From contig NC_046683.1 of assembly GCF_009870125.1 (NCBI RefSeq), positions 56,807,869 to 56,871,868 on the forward strand: DNA of 64,000 bases, given 5' to 3'. Positions within the stretch are counted from its first letter, which is position 1, and every line of letters begins with the position of its first letter. Below are positions 21,615-33,380 of this stretch, piece by piece. A model generated the notes under the pieces. That model was not told where the DNA came from. It saw nothing but the letters and a program-made list of their open reading frames with translations, and ran no database searches. The translations under genes and the position numbers were made by a program. This stretch comes from Drosophila pseudoobscura. Lineage: Eukaryota > Arthropoda > Insecta > Diptera > Drosophilidae.

Positions 21615-24064
21615 TTTTATTCCTTGTATTTTCTGTCGTTTACAGTGACGTTAGGGACATAGCCTCCTTATTACGGAGGCAGGCTCGAGCTATTTTTATC
21701 AGCTCTAAATATTTCTCTCTCTCTCTCTCTCTTTTCCTGCAACGGAAGAGGGGAGAAGAGAAATGTTTTCTTGTACACTCTCGGCTTTTGTTTGGTTTTC
21801 GTTTCTATTTTTGGATATTTTTTTTGTTTATTTTTTTTGGAAAGGCTGAAGGATTTTGTTTCCTTGAGGATTTTGATAGCTTTTTAAATCACTTCCCTCA
21901 GACACAGTAGGACGCGCAGAAGGACGAGGAAGAGGAGGAGGAGCTAAGGAACTAAGTCACGAAAGAAACTACGAGGTATCAAAATATGGCAACATATTTC
22001 ATTGATACTATATAATAGGGTATGTAAGGTTAGGATACATGGTAAAGAGATAAATAGGGTATAGAAAATGCAATTTCCAGTAAAGTAAATAATAGAGAAC
22101 ATATAGACACACAGACAATGCACAACATCAAACCAAATTTAAATTTAGCTTTAAAATGTTTCCTCATGCAACGACCCTCTACTGTACACAAATTCCCCTT
22201 TTGTTAAATGTTGATAAGCATACATATATAAGATATTTCAGGGAATTGATTACTGCTGGATTACTTAACATTTCCAGAATATGAATGGACGAGAAGAGGT
22301 CAAAATAGCAACAATCTGCCTTAATTAATTAAAACCAGTGACATCATTTCCCCGTGGACAAAACAGTCACACATCAAGAGGGTGGGTCGACGCCAGAGAG
22401 CAGGGCAGGAAACAACAGAAGAGAAGTACAAAAAAAAATACCCTAGGCTAGGCTCGGGCATTTTTTGTCTCTCTCCTAAAAGCAGCCATACAAAAGTATG
22501 ACCAAACACTTCACACACACACAAATATCATTGAAGGCAATTTAACTGTTTATCGCGGTACAAAATACAAATAACAACAAAAAACAGCAAGTGCGAGAGA
22601 ACGAACCCCCTTGAAAAGAGAGCAAGAGAAAACACACATATGTATGCCTACAAACCCATGCCTGTGTGTGTACATTAATTGAAGTGTCTATCAGAAAATA
22701 GCTGTGGATGACGTAACCCTCGCAGTTTGGAATTATGAGCAATGATTGCCAAGCATGAAATATAGAAGTCAAAAGAACGCATAGGCTGTGTTGTACTATA
22801 GCCAAACACACACTCGCAAAGGGGCTGAAATATCCTACACGAATTAGCCTTCAAGCAAAGTCAAGGACATTGTCATTAAAACAGGTTTTTGGCAAATGTA
22901 TGGCAAAACATTACTCTTCGTACTCGGACGCTCTCACATACACAAAAACAATCCCATGACAGGCTCTCTCTCTCACGCTTTCTCCCGGCTGAAGTTGCCG
23001 CACCACCAGCCGATGACGTACACACACGCACACAAACACAAAACTCCTGCACGCATGCACACACACAAACAAAAATGAAGCTACTACATGCATAGATACT
23101 TTTTTTCAACTTCAATTGGAATACGGAGTTTGTACAAAATATGAACGATTTCAGGATAATTGAGCTCCCGGTATTGCCCCATTCATCTATTTAATAATTT
23201 TTAGCACTTTTCGCTCAAATTTTCCCCATGTTTAATTGGATTTAGACTGTCTCTATGAGAGGGTGTGGCGTTGACCCGAAAAATTTTCACTTTGCTCACT
23301 AAAAAACTTTAAATTGCAACTTATAGCTATAAATTCATGTGCTACCATTATAAAATTAATGAAAACTTACACTTTGATATCTAATGTAATGTTTCACAGT
23401 TGTTTCATTAATACAATTACTGATTTTAAATGGTTTTTTGTAGTTTTTCGCAGCGCCTGAATTTCACGCGAACCGCACGGTAAAAATGTTAAATCGATAG
23501 TACACTGCGATATCGATAGCCCATAGGCGAAGAAAACAAAAAACAGATACAAGTTAACCCATTACGACGCGCTCCTAAGCGGATCGTAGTTGATAAGGAT
23601 AAAAAGTTGCAATATGCATTGCATTTTCAGTGCACACAAAAACCCATTTGGTATTAAATTAACAATTTTAAGTTGACTAAGTTTGCGGCCAAGTATGGTA
23701 ATATACCGCTGTTAATTCTTTTCTATTGCATAAATGACACCCGTAACTACACAAAACAATTGCATGATTTCCATATATCAGACCACCAACAAACCTATAT
23801 ATTCACAGGGAACATGTTTTAGGTAAATCCCGATTATGATTATGATATTTGAAAATTTTACTTGTAGATTCCCTTTTCATTTTTACTTAAGAAGAATAAT
23901 TATTGGCACATCTTTCACCAGCTCGGCGCTAAAATTCGTCAAGTTTCATAATATTCGTGGGTATTTAAATACTCATTGGCCCTTAAGGGGTTAAACAATA
24001 TTTAACAACACTGAAATAGCTTTGTTTCGTTTATTTGGGGTGTGGGAGTAAAATATATTTTGAA
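21615..24064. other. 2.4-kb non-coding interval, likely rearrangement junction
   Basis: No credible coding sequence. Contents: a TC microsatellite at about 21715-21731, CA-rich tracts at 22511-22524 and 23019-23068, two DREs at 23492-23499 and 23511-23518, and an AT-rich stretch from 23553 to 24000. The gene families to the left (62B in melanogaster) and right (63 region) are not neighbours in melanogaster as I recall it. Confidence 0.5.
23492..23518. promoter_or_regulatory. Paired DRE sites
   Basis: AATCGATA at 23492-23499 and TATCGATA at 23511-23518, separated by 11 bases. Pairs like this bind DREF/BEAF-32. They are about 550 bases upstream of the Lamtor4 ATG, farther than usual, so either a leader intron exists or DNA was inserted in between. 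Confidence 0.5.
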
Positions 24065-24490
24065 ATGGATAAAGAAAAGCTAATTGCTCCCAATCAGATG
24101 GGATACCTGATCCTGAAGGACGATGGCAACCTTCTGGATTCGGGGGGTGACCTGAAGAACGACGACCGTAGTGCGAATGTGATAATGGGGCTTCTGAATC
24201 TGACGGACAGGTAGGAGCATCAAAATCTCCACATAATCTTGATTTTCCCCTTGATCTTGCATGTTTACAGCATCGATGAGGACTTTATGCCCAACAGTAG
24301 CTGCGAGAGGATCACCATCGACTACGACCAGCACTACTACAGTATATGCATGTCCAATCGGCGCATCTACGTCGTAAAGCTAAGCAAGACGCACACGCAG
24401 AATGGAGCCACCACGAGCTCGTCGTCTTCCACGTCCTACAACGACGCCGCCGAGGGCAACAACATTAGCAGCTCCACGGTGCTGGCTTGA
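24065..24490 (+). CDS. Lamtor4: Ragulator complex protein LAMTOR4
   Basis: Two exons, 24065-24210 and 24271-24490, separated by a 60-base intron (GTAGGAGC...TTTACAG), give 121 aa. LAMTOR4 is a roadblock-fold subunit of Ragulator, which anchors Rag GTPases and mTORC1 on the lysosome. Family features: NQMGYLILKDDGNLLDSGGD, an early helix (ANVIMGLLNLTDSID) and the strand pair ERITIDYDQHYYSICMSNRR followed by IYVVKL. The last 35 residues are Ser/Thr/Asn-rich and extend past the vertebrate protein. It is convergent with Ccz1, stop codons 121 bases apart. Confidence 0.92.
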
Positions 24491-24611
24491 AAACTACCGA
24501 CCAATGCCCATTCCACGTGCAGGTTCTGCCGGAGATACGAGGAGCGCCGGCCAGGATCGGGGCAGCGGCACTACAATTGGCGAACGCCCTTCGTTTACCT
24601 CATACTGCTAT

Positions 24612-26236
24612 TTATTTGTCAAAGAATACATCATCTGTGAGCTCCTGTTCAAATATACGCTTCGCCTCTTGGGTCACGTCCAAAAGGGTCGCCTTGCTGT
24701 TGCAGAGAATCACATAGTACTGCCGCCAGTTGCAGCACCGCTTCACAATCCAATAGTCATTGGTGGTCTTCACCTGTAGCTCTTCGGTGGCCGCGGCAGC
24801 CGCCACATTCGAACGCTCGCCGGGATTGGCGAGATCCGCAATCACGCTCATAACATTACGTGGAATACCATTCCTGTGGATATTCGTGTGGTGCTGCAGA
24901 CTCTGTTCGTTGATGAACAGATATTTGGGTGTGGTATCGTTGGACGCTGGGCCGCCACCACTGCTGCTGTCCTGTCCAGGATGGGCCAGGGCTTCCTTTG
25001 ACACTTCGCTGGCAATGTCACGAGCCAGGCACGTCAGCTGGGGCGCAATGTAGGCATGGAGTTCGTCGTACAGTTCCTGCTTTGGAGCAGGCTGTTTCGC
25101 TGCAGCGAGAGAAGGGAATTCAAAATACAGAAAAAAGTGAAGATGTCATGTGATTTTGACATACCATCAAGGAAAAGACAAAGGGTTATTTGAAGAGCGC
25201 GGTAGATGAGCAAATAATGTGGCGTAACTTGATTTTCAACTGATAGGTAGACCGTAAGCGGTAGTGCTTCGTCCTGGCCTTCACTGGCATCGCTGGGATG
25301 GCAGCGCACGAAGCCTTTGGCTTGGCACTCGCTGATGCTGCGCTTTATCACAGGAGTGTTGGCAGATGAGGCGTTCGAGTCCATTGGCAGGACATTTTGG
25401 ACAATGTACGCATGAAGACTGTAGAGATCGCTCGCGCCCATCTTGCCACCGCAGACGATCTGCTCGTTGTATAGCATAATGCTCTCCTTGATCACCGGAA
25501 AGGTGGCGCACAGCATGCCAAAGTTGTGCGCTCGCAGGAATAGCGCCCTGTCCAGGGGCAGGTACTGGATGGAATGGAGCATGTCAATGATATCACAGTG
25601 AGCCAGATCCTTCAGGCTGATCAAATATGTATCGAAAAACTGCAGCAGTTTTTCGGAGAGCATTTCGCGGCGCTGATCGGCATTATCCAACCCAGCTCCA
25701 AGCGATGCCAGTGCTCCATGCTGGAAACGATACATTTGGTAGCATTGGCGGAGGACGGCCCTATATATGCGGTCGGAAATCTCGCCGCCCCGGTAATCGG
25801 CCACCTCCACGCCCTCCTTGAGCCGTATTTCCTTGGGCACGTTCAGCACCAGGACCAACCAGAAGCCCAGCTCTGGCTGGTGGAAAAGCTGCGTGGTCTT
25901 TTGCGTATGCAGCGCCTTGCAGTCGTCCTCGGTGGTGAAGGTGCTGAAAAAGACAGCGGTTATATGGCTAACGGAGCTACTTCTATAGTGGAAAATACCC
26001 AGTAAATCTGATGATAGCTTCGCTGAGGCCCACATCTTTTATTTTCGTGTTCAGCTCGATGTCGTTCGGATGATAGTACAAGACTTTCTTGTGTTCCTGC
26101 GGATGTTACTCATTCGTGGGCGTTGCTTGCGACTCAGCTCATTATAACTCACCTCGCCTTCTTTCTCGCCAAAGCTGGAGTTGAACACGTAAAAACTACG
26201 AAGAGTCACCTCCAGACGTTGCAATAATTTCGTCAT
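24612..26236 (-). CDS. Ccz1: Vacuolar fusion protein CCZ1 homologue
   Basis: Four exons, 26236-26153, 26096-25999, 25943-25165 and 25099-24612, join in frame to 482 aa. Ccz1 pairs with Mon1 as the exchange factor that loads GTP on Rab7 at the endosome-to-lysosome step. Landmarks of the longin/INTU domains: SFYVFNSSFGEKEGE, KKVLYYHPNDIELNTKIKDV, GLSEAIIRFTG, HTQKTTQLFHQPELGFWLVL, and near the C-terminus WRQYYVILCNSKATLLDV. The third junction (TTGATG/GTATGT into CAG/CGAAAC) restores LFLDAKQPAPKQELYDE. Its neighbour Lamtor4 also works on the lysosome, which is probably chance. Confidence 0.93.
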
Positions 26237-26647
26237 ATTTGCTCAATTTTATTAAAAATGTTTATTTTGTTTTAAATATTGCTAAATTCCCTAACGCGTT
26301 TCTGATCAAAATACCGCCATTTGTCACTAGAAAATCCACACTGCGTTCCTTAATACAAAATATACTAAACATATACATTTATTAAATATTCTTTCAATAA
26401 TTTGAATAAAATAAAACAGCATAAATTATTGAACAATTGAATTTATTAACCTGTGTATTTTGAATTTCAATGGGTAATTTATGTCTCGAATTTTAGCGGG
26501 AAAAGTGTTGTCAACAAATATCGGTCTTGGTACTGAGGCCTGAATTTAAAATAAATTTGACAGTCGTTTAGTGCAAAAAATTTTTGAATGTTTGGCCTTG
26601 ATGTAACTAGTTCGGTGTGTGTGGGGGTATGTGGAAATGTAGTAAGA

Positions 26648-28717
<2,070 letters not shown>

Positions 28718-28722
28718 TTATT

Positions 28723-29385
28723 CTGCAAAGGAAAATGCAATAATGCATGGATTAGTAACAGCCGAGTGTAGTGGAAATGACAGAAGAAACTATATTAGGA
28801 TTTTAGACAGACGAAAAAAGTAAGATATTTGTATAGGATATCTCTTGGCTTGCTTTGTTTCCGGGGTGAAAGGTTGTTACTTGTTCAATTCGACAAAGCA
28901 AAGACACAAAGGAAAAAATTGGAAACCTTTGTTCTGCTTGGTTAGTCGTGGCTTTTATTAGAGATGGACACGTATAGAGTTTCGCAAGCACGAACCAGTA
29001 TAGCCTGACGCCACTAACCATACAGTATATACTGTATGGTTAGTGCTCATACGCATGCTCACAAAGGGGGATGCATGTGTCATGCATATACATACATGCA
29101 TGCATATGAAGTTGAGGCTTCTCGAATTTTCAGTTGGCGTCACAACCCCATTTCACAAGAAATTGGCTAAATTGGCTGTTTTCAAGGAAACTCCTTACCA
29201 AAACTAATGCGTTGCAGCAAAATTCCAAGTTTAAAATATGCAAGTGCATAAGAGATTGAATAAGAAACAAGCAAAAAATGACTGCAAAGACCCTTGTTAC
29301 AAGGCCTTGCATTGTCACGGATTGCAAAGTTGCAGCTCGTTTCCTACCCCTATATATATCTGCTTAAATATCATTTAGAACTTAC
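28723..29385 (-). other. Ubi-p63E leader intron
   Basis: Donor GTAAGT at 29385-29380 (+ strand ACTTAC 29380-29385) and acceptor at 28725-28723. Contains a perfect 34-base palindrome at 29012-29045 and ATGCATGC runs near 29095. No coding sequence. Confidence 0.6.
29012..29045. repeat. Perfect 34-bp palindrome
   Basis: Two 17-base arms (CACTAACCATACAGTAT and its exact complement) meet with no spacer, inside the Ubi-p63E leader intron. The same arm motif recurs at 29868-29913. Confidence 0.95.
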
Positions 29386-29495
29386 TTTTGTCAGCAAACT
29401 CTAGATTTTCTTAAACTAATCTTCTAATCTTTTTACACACAAAAATATTTTCTGCTAATTTTGCAATGGGCACAAACGAACTGTGCAGTGTGACC
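29386..29495 (-). promoter_or_regulatory. Ubi-p63E leader exon and GGTCACACTG core promoter
   Basis: On the minus strand GGTCACACTG (29495-29486) matches Ohler motif 1, the M1BP site, which normally sits just upstream of the start of transcription. The leader exon would then run from about 29480 to the donor at 29386. Upstream of it, copies of CGGTATATTT are arrayed. No TATA box at the usual place. Confidence 0.55.
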
Positions 29496-29511
29496 GCGGA
29501 CTTATCGTTAA

Positions 29512-29811
29512 AATATACCATGCGACTTACAGAAATATACCGATTCACTTTAAAAATATACCGTAAATATACTGACGAATTTTTATTCTTTTATTGGATT
29601 TCTATATACCGTTGAAAAAAAAAAATTGATGAAATTGACAAAATATATTATATTATATACCGACATACCGTAAATATACCGTCAGTTCATTTTTGACCTT
29701 AAAAAAAATTCCTATAGTATTAAAAATACCGTAAATGGCCAGTCTGGAACTCTTCTTCTCGCTAAATTTGGGTGTTCTGCTTATCGATAAAATATACCCC
29801 AGAAATATACC
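29512..29811 (-). repeat. Array of GGTATATT words upstream of Ubi-p63E
   Basis: At least five exact AATATACC words (29512, 29534, 29555, 29676 and 29804 regions) and several near copies (TATATACC, AAATACC) lie in 300 bases on the + strand, i.e. GGTATATT toward Ubi-p63E. Related words (TGGTATTT class) occur next to motif 1 in many fly promoters. Confidence 0.6.
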
Positions 29812-29867
29812 GAAATTTCTTTGGTACATGATAACTATACGCTAACTACACATTGGATACATGTAAC

Positions 29868-29913
29868 CACTAACCATACAGTATACTGTATACTGTATAA
29901 TGTATGGTTATTG
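29868..29913. repeat. Second, expanded copy of the palindrome
   Basis: Arms CACTAACCATACA (29868-29880) and TGTATGGTTATTG (29901-29913) match with one mismatch and flank a 20-base GTATAC-rich centre. It is 0.85 kb upstream of the first copy. Confidence 0.85.
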
Positions 29914-31478
29914 ATGTAACCTACAGCTTTATGTAATTATCAAAAGCGACACCTGAAGGGGAAATGTGTAATTGTCAAACATTTTTGCCCGTTTGCCCCA
30001 TGGAAGCGCCAGTGTGAAAAACCTACGTCATACACTTTTTGATATGCCTTTTTTCCGTAATAATTCAAAATATGGCTAACGGTCAAGAATTTTATGATGA
30101 TCACTAATTGGTATGGCCTGGTCCTTGGCTCTAAATGGCATTTCTACACGATTTCTACATTGGTGCATTGCACAGGAGTGTGAAACTATAACGCGTCTTA
30201 AAAAATACTGGATAATACCATGAAATGTATTAAATTTGCAAGGTGGCAGTCTTTAACGATGAAATATACGACCCACAATGGTCGTACAATGATTTGAATT
30301 GCCACTGCTGCTAAACTTTTTTAACAATTCAAAACAAAAATATTTTTTACAAATTCAACTCACCACAGAATAAACTTGCTAAAATATTTTCAAACACTTC
30401 GAGACAACAGGACCGTACTGACTGACTGAAAATAACTAAATATACATATATCAAACAAATTTAGCTTGACAAAAATTCAGAGCCCGCTCTGATTAAAATA
30501 AAAATTTACTTTTGTAAACTATTTTTGAAGCTGTGAGACGAGCGGAAAACCTGACCGTACTGACCGATTCAGAAATTTGTTCTATTATCAAACCGTTTTC
30601 GTTGACACTAAATTCAACGCCACGTAAAAATAGAATTTTATGGGACGTATTTTTTTTTATTTTTAACTCACCAAAATAAAAAAATTAAAATATTTTCAGA
30701 CAACTTTAAGACAAGACCTGGATAACGACTAAATAAAATATATGAAAACTTTGTACTAATCCTTGACAGTTAGGTCAAGGCCTGTGATGATAACACTTTC
30801 CGTAAGATATAAGCCTTTCAACAACACTTAATGACAGAGCTGATATACGATCTTCACAAAAAAAACTAATGCAACTTTATGAAAACCCATACTGTATGGA
30901 AATGGTTGTGAATTAATACGCGAATTCCAGGAAAACTAACAAACCTTATACACGTCACGTATGGGGGTTTACTTACCAATAATGCTCTCTAGAGACTTTT
31001 ACACTTTTTGGACAATTTCGAATGTCTGCTAATTTTTTTTCAGGTTAGCAGTCAATGAAAATTGCTCGACTAGAAAATTGGGGGGGAAAGGGCTATTGTA
31101 AATCTATTGATGTTCTATTGAATAAAAAAATAACGACTACTGCGTTGAATATTTTTAAATATTTTGTGTAGTGTATCGTACGTTTCACTGTGACTGGCCT
31201 TTAACAACCTAAAACTTTCTAGACATTTTCGCTAAAACCTTATTTTACGCAAAATGCAATAAAAGCAAGTATTTAGAATATGCCAGTTAAGTAGAAAAAT
31301 TATTCACGAATCGTATAAAATTATGTGGGCATGGCTAAATGCTCTATCTAGCTGATAAAATTCGACGGAATATCAAAATTGAGGAATATTTATAAATTCG
31401 TCAGTATACTTACGATATATTTTTTAAATGAGACGGTATGTTTTGGAATATTTCCGAGGGGCGGACCGTATATCTTAC
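29914..31478. other. Ubi-p63E / Sc2 intergenic region with short repeats
   Basis: No gene seen. It holds two diverged copies of a roughly 100-base unit (30340-30450 and 30645-30750), an inverted copy of the dispersed repeat (31225-31385), and a degenerate CCATACTGTATGG at 30887-30899. Probably a mix of regulatory DNA and old repeats. Confidence 0.5.
31225..31385 (-). repeat. Dispersed repeat, inverted copy (R4)
   Basis: The reverse complement matches the 37.5-37.7 kb repeat closely: TTTTGATATTCCG, GCTAGATAGA, CATTTAGC, GCCCACATAAT, TTGCTTTTATTGCATTTTGC and GGTTTTAGCGAAA occur in the same order and spacing. Confidence 0.8.
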
Positions 31479-31536
31479 CGATAAGTCCGCGGTCACACAA
31501 ATTTTCTAGTCACTTCGCAAACGGCCGCAAAAAAAA
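31479..31536 (+). promoter_or_regulatory. Sc2 core promoter, GGTCACAC type
   Basis: GGTCACAC at 31491-31498, about 40 bases before the Sc2 ATG, with CGATAAGTCCGC directly upstream. The 20-base CGATAAGTCCGCGGTCACAC is an exact inverted copy of 29488-29507 at the Ubi-p63E promoter. Confidence 0.6.
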
Positions 31537-32813
31537 ATGGAGCTCGAAATACTCAGTGCCAAGACCAGCAAGCCCTATGGCAAGGTAAAGGTGCCCTCGG
31601 TCGCCACTCCAATTGGAGACTTGCGCGCCCTGATTCAGAAAAGCCTGAAGCAGGCTCCGGACGCCAACCGCCAGTCACTGCGCCTGGATGCGCGTGGCAA
31701 GAGCCTGAAGGATACGGACACCGTGGAGTCGCTGTCGCTACGCAATGGGGACAAAATCTTTGTGAAGGACCTGGGACCCCAGATTGGATGGAAGACGGTG
31801 TTCTTGGCTGAGTATGCCGGGCCCCTGATTGTGTATCTGATTTTCTATTTCCGCCCGGAACTAATCTACGGCAAGGCAGCCAGCACACCGATCTCCCTCA
31901 CCACCCAGTAAGTAGACCGGCCCGTGTGTGTGTGTCTTTGAGTGTGTCGGCGCGACTTTCGCCGCACATCTTTCGATTTGTATTTTTTTGAATACGACCT
32001 GATTGACCCAACAGCGACTAGGGCCGCTTATGCAAAGCGATGAGTGACTAAAACGCAAGCAAGCATTGGCTGGCTTTTACCCGAATGCATAATTACTAAC
32101 CCGTTTTCGTTCGTTTCCCTTTTGTCCAATCTTCTGCAGTATCGCCGCCGGTTGCTACACTGTCCACTATGTGAAGCGTTTGCTGGAGACGATCTTTGTG
32201 CACCGCTTCTCGCACGCCACAATGCCGTTGCGCAATCTATTCAAAAATTGCACCTACTACTGGGGATTCACCGCGTATGTGTCGTACCACGTCAACCATC
32301 CTTTGTACACATCGCCCTGCATGTGCACCGTCTGGGCCGCCCTTGGAGCCTTTGCTGTGAGTAGCCGTAGTCGTAGCCGTAGTGGTGGCGATGGTGTCTC
32401 CCCAAGGAGATTAATAATTATCTTTCCCTTGCAGCTGTGCGAATTAGGCAATTTCTCCGTACACATTGCATTGCGCAATTTGCGTCCACCTGGCACTAAG
32501 GTGCGCAGGATTCCAGTTGCCGACGCCAATCCGTTGACCAAGTTGTTCAAGTGAGTATTTATACTCTTCCCCACAGTTTGTGTTTTAAGCTAATTGCCTT
32601 GTTTGCAGCTTTGTGTCTTGCCCGAACTACACCTACGAGATTGGGGCCTGGGTCTCCTACTCGGTGATGACCTCGTGCCTGGCCGCCTATCTGTTTGCTT
32701 TTGCTGGCGCGTTCCAGATGACGGTCTGGGCCTTGGCCAAGCATCGCAACTACAAAAAGGAGTTCAAAGATTATCCCCGGCAGCGCCGCTCCATCTTCCC
32801 ATTTGTCCTGTAA
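31537..32813 (+). CDS. Sc2: Very-long-chain enoyl-CoA reductase (TECR)
   Basis: Four exons, 31537-31907, 32140-32356, 32435-32550 and 32609-32813, join to 302 aa. TECR performs the last step of ER fatty-acid elongation, reducing trans-2-enoyl-CoA with NADPH. The N-terminal 80 residues form a ubiquitin-like fold (MELEILSAKTSKPYGKVKVP, LRDARGKSL-type turn, NGDKIFVKDLGPQIGWKTVF). It is followed by several membrane segments (AGPLIVYLIFYF and others) and the steroid 5-alpha-reductase C-terminal domain with FKNCTYYWGFTAYVSYHVNH, NYTYEIGAWVSY and the terminal YKKEFKDYPRQRRSIFPFVL. The ATG is preceded by an eight-A run. It is in tandem with ida. Confidence 0.96.
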
Positions 32814-33380
32814 ATGGCCTCATAAAACATTGCCGTTGCAGTTCTCGTCGCTGTATTACCTATTCCATTTGATTAATTTGGTTAGCATTTAAAGGGTAGT
32901 TGACTAATGACTAATGAACTTTGTGCTTTCATTCGTTCAAAGCAGAAATACATATTGGGGAAGAGTATGTTTACCCTGTGTGTAATTTTCGTAAGTTTCC
33001 CTTGGACTTTGATCAAGTGGGAAATTCGGGTAGGGCAATATCAGTATTGATGATTTGGTTTCTTCGAAAGAGCGTTCGAAGTGCATGTGGCCAGCACGTT
33101 CCAAGCGCCACGAGTCGGGCTGTAACTTCTTTGCTTGAATGCTTTGCTTCAAGGGGGCGGCAGTTATATCAAGAAGAGGCAGCAACTTGAGTTTCAAATC
33201 CAGCTCAGCTCATACTCTATGTGTGCATATATGGCCGCGCCAGTCAACACGATAGTATCGTATATAATTCGATACAAATCGACATGCACCCACCTCTATT
33301 GACATACATACACACATGCATACGTAGTTATTTTGTGTTTATTTTGCCGGTAAACAAATCATCGAAGACCTCCAAGCAAA
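32814..33380. other. Intergenic, Sc2 3' end and ida promoter
   Basis: 567 bases with no gene. TATCG/ATTCGATA words around 33254-33272 near the ida start resemble weak DREs. No clear TATA box. Confidence 0.4.
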
